Positions 12,741-16,902 of a DNA stretch of 16,902 bases are shown one piece after another; the first letter of the stretch is position 1, and each line of letters begins with the position of its first letter. The DNA comes from JAYQPD01 sp046050105 (GTDB taxonomy: Bacteria > Patescibacteriota > Minisyncoccia > Phycocordibacterales > UBA918), in the NCBI GenBank assembly GCA_046050105.1, contig JBJOQE010000030.1, positions 1 through 16,902 of the forward strand, in the 5' to 3' direction. The translations under genes were made by a program, and so were the position numbers. Under the pieces are notes generated by a model, which worked only from the letters and a program-made list of their open reading frames with translations, did not search any database and was not told the origin of the DNA.

Positions 12741-14252
12741 ATGGGCACTCTAAGACGTCATAGGAAGTTACTCCTCACAGGCTCTGCGGCCATAGTGGCA
12801 GTAGTCTCTGTTGTAGTTTGGTCGCGGGAGGAACCAACACTCACCACCACAACCGTGACACGAGGCGATGTGGTCTCTTCTGTCGTGGTCTCTGGCGTCT
12901 CGAAAGCGACTGAGGCTGCGCGACTTCGCTTCCCTGACACCGGCCGCCTCCGTGAGGTACTGGTAACCGAGGGCGACACTGTCCAAAAAGGTGACGTCCT
13001 TGCGATGATCGACTCTGCGGACCTAAGCGCTGAACGAGCAGCTGCAGTGGCAGCGCTTTCGGGAGCACTCGCGCGCCGCGATGAAGCATTAGCAGGAGCC
13101 ACCTTGGCGCTTCGCGATGTCGCTTCGTCATCGGTCACTGCCGCTCGTGCACACCTCGAGCGCACACGTGCCGAGGAAGCACTTAAAGTGAACGCTGCGC
13201 GCGCACTCTTGTATTCATCCAACCTAGCAATGGTTCCCCTTGATCCGAGCACAAATGACACTCCGCCAGTGGTGAGCGGCACCTACGCCTGTACTACCGA
13301 GGGTATATACACCATTACGGTATATCCGTCTCGCGCACAGTCGGGCTATTCATATAAGGTCTCAGGTATCGAGTCCGGAACATTTGAAGCATTTGATAAC
13401 TCACCCGGAGCGCTTGGCACTTGTGGGCTATACCTGCAATTTGAGGAGGATGAAATATACCACGCACAGGAATGGCAGCTTCACATTCCCAATATACGTG
13501 GCACAAGCTACCAAACAAACTACAACGCACTTATACTTGCAGAAGAGCGTGCGCGTGTCGCCATCGCAGAGAGCGAAGATGCTCTCCGGAACGCAATCTT
13601 AAATGCAGCGAAAGACATTGAGCCAGCACGGAGTGAGGAGCTCCGCAAGGTTGCAGGTAGTGTCGATGAGGCCTTTGCTCAGATTGCCCGCATTGATGCG
13701 CTTCTTGAGCGGAGAAATATTCGCGCACCTTTTGATGGCACCATCACAGAAGTAAATGGTGTCGTCGGTGAAATCGCGACGCAAAGTGAAGATGTGGTGT
13801 CACTTCTTGCATCACATGCGTTTGATGTCCGCGCTCGCATCCCTGAAGTTGATATCACCAAAATTACCGTCGGAGCTTCCACTTCTTTGGTGTTTGATGC
13901 CAAAGACACCGAAACGCTGCCGGGTTCTCTGGTTTTCATCTCTCCGCTTGCTACTGCCCTTGATGGGGTTGCCTATTTTGACGCCATTATTTCCCTCAAC
14001 GAGGTACCTCCCTGGATGCGAGAAGGCTTAAATAGCGACGTACGTATTGTGACCGACATACATCAGCATGCACTTCGACTTCCACGACGGTTCATCGCGG
14101 AAGAGCAGGGTGTCTACACGATATATACCGCAACGTCTGGCAATGTAACTCCCCAAGTACTCGAGGGTGTCACCTACGGCACCGATGGATTCGCCGTAGT
14201 GAATCTCAAGGAAGGAACGGAAGTGGTACTCCCACCGTCACCAACACCATGA
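12741..14252 (+). CDS. Membrane-fusion (HlyD/MacA-like) adaptor of an ABC exporter
   Basis: This 503-residue protein has an N-terminal membrane helix (about 10-27), then a barrel-sandwich half (FPDTGRLREVLVTEGDTVQKGDVLAMIDSADL, about 64-95) and a helical hairpin arm. The second half, RAPFDGTITEVNGVVGEIA, completes the lipoyl-like domain near 329-346 and is followed by beta-barrel and membrane-proximal parts (VRARIPEVDITKITVGAS). Between the two arm helices there is an insert of about 105 residues (roughly 157-263) with beta-like sequence and two cysteines (184, 228), which is not part of classic MacA. It is the first gene of an operon with permease and ATPase; the next ATG follows 1 nt after the stop. 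No outer-membrane channel gene is present, as expected for a single-membrane cell. ATG 12741 is chosen from the promoter. Confidence 0.9.
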   Translation: MGTLRRHRKLLLTGSAAIVAVVSVVVWSREEPTLTTTTVTRGDVVSSVVVSGVSKATEAARLRFPDTGRLREVLVTEGDTVQKGDVLAMIDSADLSAERAAAVAALSGALARRDEALAGATLALRDVASSSVTAARAHLERTRAEEALKVNAARALLYSSNLAMVPLDPSTNDTPPVVSGTYACTTEGIYTITVYPSRAQSGYSYKVSGIESGTFEAFDNSPGALGTCGLYLQFEEDEIYHAQEWQLHIPNIRGTSYQTNYNALILAEERARVAIAESEDALRNAILNAAKDIEPARSEELRKVAGSVDEAFAQIARIDALLERRNIRAPFDGTITEVNGVVGEIATQSEDVVSLLASHAFDVRARIPEVDITKITVGASTSLVFDAKDTETLPGSLVFISPLATALDGVAYFDAIISLNEVPPWMREGLNSDVRIVTDIHQHALRLPRRFIAEEQGVYTIYTATSGNVTPQVLEGVTYGTDGFAVVNLKEGTEVVLPPSPTP

Positions 14253-14253
14253 C

Positions 14254-15498
14254 ATGCAAAGCATTCGTATTGGTTTCCTCTTAGGCCTCCGCCAGATACA
14301 ACGAGCAAGTATCTCCACGACGTTCCTTATCATCTGTGTGATGATGCTTACCTTCTTAAACCTCGTCGCGGTGTCGGGCATTTTGGTGGGCCTTATTGAA
14401 GGAGCAGTGCGAGCAGTGAAGGAACAGTCACTTGGCGACATCGTCATTTCCCCTCTTCCTGCCGAAGACAGGATTCTTGAAACAGAGCGCATAGAGACCG
14501 AACTAGCCACCGTTCCCGAAGTGGGATCGTATAGCGTACGTTATAAAGCATCTGCCCTTATTGAAGCAAACTACCGTGAACGCCGTGACTTGCGCGGAGA
14601 ACGGGACACCGCCAATGTGAACGTGACCGGTATTGACCCTACAAAAGAAGATGAGGTCACCTCACTCGCCTCTCGTGTGCGCGAAGGCTCGTACCTAGAC
14701 CCAAACGAGCAGGGCTATATCCTGATGGGCAAATACTATATTGATCGCTACGCACAGCAATTTGGTGATACCTTCGATAGCCTCGAAGCTATATATCCAG
14801 GTGACATCGTACGCATGACCGTTGGCGAAACATCGAAAGAATTTATCGTGAAAGGCATCGTGGATACCAAGGTGGACGAAGTATCCCTCAACACCTATCT
14901 GCCTGACAAGGAATTCCGCCGACTTTTTAATCGGCTGGACCACAACGCAGATCAGATAGTGATTCGCGTCGAAGATAGCGTTACTCTGGAGGCGGGTCGT
15001 AACGCTCTCAGTACCATGAAATTTGGAGAAGTCGCAAAGGTGGAAACATTTGAGGAAGCGCAGCCGAAGTTTATTACCGATATCAAAAACACTTTTGACG
15101 TACTCGGCACTTTCATTGGCTCTATTGGTATTGTGGTCGGATCAATCACCATTTTCATTATCATCTTCATCAATGCCCTCTCAAGACGGCGGCAAATTGG
15201 CATCTTGAAGGCAATCGGCATCGAACGACGCGCCATAGAGCTTGCGTATGTGGTGCAAGCCGCTTTTTATTCCTTCACGGGCTCAATGCTTGGTATGGCA
15301 CTCACCTTCTTTGTGCTTGTTCCTTACTTTGACGCACACCCCATCAACTTTCCTTTCTCCGACGGCATCCTGCTGGTAGACCCGATTGGTGCGACCATCA
15401 GGTTTATGGTGCTCTTCGTTATTACCCTCATGGCAGGTCTTGTGCCCGCGTGGCTTATAGCACGGCAGAATACGTTAAATGCCATCTTAGGCCGCTAA
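14254..15498 (+). CDS. MacB/LolC/FtsX-type ABC transporter permease
   Basis: This 414-residue protein has the family topology: one membrane helix near the N-terminus (about 22-48), a large extracytoplasmic domain (about 50-275), then three C-terminal helices (about 283-306, 335-362 and 387-406). The coupling segment NALSRRRQIGILKAIGIERRAIE follows the second helix, as in MacB permeases, which lack an ATPase domain when it is encoded separately. Such mechanotransmission transporters use ATP in the cytoplasm to work on substrates outside the membrane. It starts 1 nt after the adaptor stop, so coupled translation is likely. Confidence 0.93.
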   Translation: MQSIRIGFLLGLRQIQRASISTTFLIICVMMLTFLNLVAVSGILVGLIEGAVRAVKEQSLGDIVISPLPAEDRILETERIETELATVPEVGSYSVRYKASALIEANYRERRDLRGERDTANVNVTGIDPTKEDEVTSLASRVREGSYLDPNEQGYILMGKYYIDRYAQQFGDTFDSLEAIYPGDIVRMTVGETSKEFIVKGIVDTKVDEVSLNTYLPDKEFRRLFNRLDHNADQIVIRVEDSVTLEAGRNALSTMKFGEVAKVETFEEAQPKFITDIKNTFDVLGTFIGSIGIVVGSITIFIIIFINALSRRRQIGILKAIGIERRAIELAYVVQAAFYSFTGSMLGMALTFFVLVPYFDAHPINFPFSDGILLVDPIGATIRFMVLFVITLMAGLVPAWLIARQNTLNAILGR

Positions 15499-15502
15499 CC
15501 TT

Positions 15503-16189
15503 GTGATAGATATGCATACTCCACTCATAGTAGCTCGGGGCATAGAACGCACCTTTGGAAAGGAAGGTGGTGTCATAACTCATGTACTAAAAGGAATCGA
15601 CCTCACCATAGAAGCTGGTGAGTTTGTGGCCATTATGGGTAAATCTGGTGCAGGAAAATCGACCCTTCTTTACCAACTGTCATTACTTGATATCCCCACA
15701 AGCGGCACCCTTACTATGCAAGGCACTGATGTGCTTGCGCTCACCGAAAATGAGAAGACGACCTTTCGCCTCACTACCTTGGGGTTCATCTTCCAAGACT
15801 ATGCACTCATTCCTGACCTCACCGCAAAGGAGAATGTGATGTTACCGCTTCTCATGCGTGGCAATTCGTGGCAGCAAGCAGGTGAGGCAGCAGCTCTCGC
15901 GCTAACAAAAGTGGGTCTCGGGCACCGACTTAATAACCACCCTGCTGCCCTCTCAGGTGGTGAGCAGCAACGCGTCTCCATTGCACGCGCAGTTGCGGGC
16001 AACCCAGCAATTTTGTTCGCTGATGAACCCACCGCAAACCTTGACTCCATTTCTGGTCGTCAGGTCATCGACCTTTTGGGAGAGCTCCACAAAAACGGCC
16101 AGACTATTGTGATGGTCACTCACGAGGAGGAGTATGCGCGTGATTGCGACCGCATCATTCGCATGGAAGATGGGAATATAGTTTTCTAG
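15503..16189 (+). CDS. ABC transporter ATP-binding protein (MacB/LolD family)
   Basis: This 228-residue ATPase drives the permease upstream. It has Walker A GKSGAGKST (46-54), Q-loop FIFQDYALIPDLT (near 95-107), signature LSGGEQQR (150-157), Walker B AILFADEPT with Glu175, D-loop ANLDS and the H-loop His207 (VTHE). The start given is GTG 15503, 4 nt after the permease stop; ATG 15512 (three codons later) is equally possible because neither has a Shine-Dalgarno. A terminator follows, closing a three-gene operon. Confidence 0.94.
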   Translation: MIDMHTPLIVARGIERTFGKEGGVITHVLKGIDLTIEAGEFVAIMGKSGAGKSTLLYQLSLLDIPTSGTLTMQGTDVLALTENEKTTFRLTTLGFIFQDYALIPDLTAKENVMLPLLMRGNSWQQAGEAAALALTKVGLGHRLNNHPAALSGGEQQRVSIARAVAGNPAILFADEPTANLDSISGRQVIDLLGELHKNGQTIVMVTHEEEYARDCDRIIRMEDGNIVF

Positions 16190-16203
16190 TATTTTGCCTA
16201 CAC

Positions 16204-16236
16204 AAAAAAAGCACCCCATAGTGGAGTGCTTTTTTT
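16204..16236 (+). terminator. Bidirectional terminator after the ABC operon
   Basis: AAAAAAAGCAC/GTGCTTTTTTT-type arms with one inner mismatch, then CCA/TGG around the loop TAG. A run of seven T ends it on either strand, so it can also stop the convergent minus-strand gene at 16269. Confidence 0.9.
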
Positions 16237-16268
16237 AATGTACGGCGTCGCTATGCCATTATGCTAAT

Positions 16269-16902
16269 TTAAGATCCAGTTGCATACCACGCACCCGACG
16301 AAGTGGGTGTGGAACTATATGAGGATGTCGATGGGGTGGCGACATTCGAAGTCGCAGCATTGCCACTAGTGGTCACTTCTGTTGCGATATTCACGAGGCC
16401 GCTGATACTACCGGTGTATCCTGTTGCTTTTACTGCGAGCTCAAATGTTTCTTGAGTTTTGGTGAGGTCTCGCGTAAAGGTATGCACCTTTCCATTCCGC
16501 AAGGTTACCTTGTACGTGACGGTAAACCGAGTCGGATTAGTAGCAATAACTGTGCTCTTGGTGACCTTCTGCACATCGGTGAGTGTATATGCACCCGACG
16601 AAGCGGTGTGTGACAGAGCGATAAGTGCATTAGTATTCCCGGTGTATCCACTTGCCGTAAACGCTCTCACGATTTGTGCTGACGTCATCCCGTTAGTCGT
16701 GCGCACCAATCGCTTGGTCGCATTCTTAAGGGTGATGGTATAGCTCGTCGTGGTGGACACAACCGCATACGACACTGTGCGCACATCAGCAAGTGTATAG
16801 TTCTTCGAGACTACAGACTGCGCAATGAGTGTACGCGCCACACCAGTGTACCCACTCGCGCCAAACGCAAGAGAAATCTGTGCGGCGGTCATGCTCTTTT
16901 GT
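16269..16902 (-). CDS. C-terminal part of a repetitive Thr/Ser-rich protein, likely surface-exposed (partial)
   Basis: The frame is open to the window edge, so the true start lies outside; the visible part is 211 codons. I do not recognise a named family. It has repeats of about 68-76 residues, each with a short helix-like motif ending in GYTG (MTAAQISLAFGASGYTG; MTSAQIVRAFTASGYTG; TFELAVKATGYTG), followed by a beta-rich half (TSYTITLKNATKRLVRT; RFTVTYKVTLRNGKVHTF). The last unit is cut short and passes into a tail of about 37 residues rich in Ser, Thr, Pro and Ala. There are no cysteines and no C-terminal membrane helix or sorting signal. Such composition suits a secreted or wall-associated fibre or adhesin; this is inference. 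Confidence 0.75.
   Translation of the reverse strand, partial: QKSMTAAQISLAFGASGYTGVARTLIAQSVVSKNYTLADVRTVSYAVVSTTTSYTITLKNATKRLVRTTNGMTSAQIVRAFTASGYTGNTNALIALSHTASSGAYTLTDVQKVTKSTVIATNPTRFTVTYKVTLRNGKVHTFTRDLTKTQETFELAVKATGYTGSISGLVNIATEVTTSGNAATSNVATPSTSSYSSTPTSSGAWYATGS

Noticed and set aside
12758..13282. A 174-codon antisense frame inside the adaptor gene
   Set aside because: It is low in complexity (Ala, Ser, Thr, Arg), lies opposite a well-supported gene and has no promoter or ribosome site.

Overview
The window looks like a stretch of chromosome from a Candidate Phyla Radiation (Patescibacteria) bacterium, most likely of the Parcubacteria group. That is inferred from gene content and architecture: short single-function genes, a DUF2339 membrane protein beside a thrombospondin-type-3 membrane protein, a membrane-fusion protein with an unusual insert, and many secreted or surface proteins. 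TGA is used as an ordinary stop (for example at 1383 and 14250), so the sequence gives no sign of the recoded UGA of Gracilibacteria and relatives. No phage, insertion sequence or CRISPR array is visible.

Layout. 1-1970 (minus strand): a malic enzyme and a small basic protein of unknown function that has a near-consensus promoter, a 5' hairpin and a strong Shine-Dalgarno. 2011-4173 (plus): RecG helicase. 4237-7131 (minus): a two-gene unit of a DUF2339 polytopic membrane protein and a secreted, membrane-anchored protein with thrombospondin type 3 repeats. 7188-12220: five glycan or small-molecule genes that alternate strand one by one (GT2 glycosyltransferase -, GT4 glycosyltransferase +, nucleotide-sugar epimerase -, APH-like kinase +, inositol-monophosphatase family -). 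12221-12740: a non-coding island with a tRNA-Ile(UAU), its terminator, and two copies of a 41-nt hairpin element. 12741-16189 (plus): a MacAB-like ABC export operon (adaptor, permease, ATPase). 16269 to the window end (minus): the C-terminal part of a repetitive Thr/Ser-rich protein, probably at the surface.

How it works together. The central block plausibly builds or decorates surface glycans, the ABC operon moves substrates out or releases lipid-linked molecules, and the TSP3/DUF2339 pair and the terminal repeat protein are envelope components. RecG and malic enzyme are housekeeping genes.

The most striking regulatory pattern is that almost every first gene of a transcription unit has a -10-like hexamer only 6-9 nt upstream of its start codon and no Shine-Dalgarno, which implies leaderless mRNAs. 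This pattern was used to choose several starts. The clear exception is the small basic protein at 1383-1883. The best candidate for an undescribed element is the pair of 41-nt repeats at 12524-12627: their flanks are conserved while the central arms differ in sequence yet both fold into a hairpin with a bulged A at the same place, as expected for a structured RNA or a mobile hairpin repeat.
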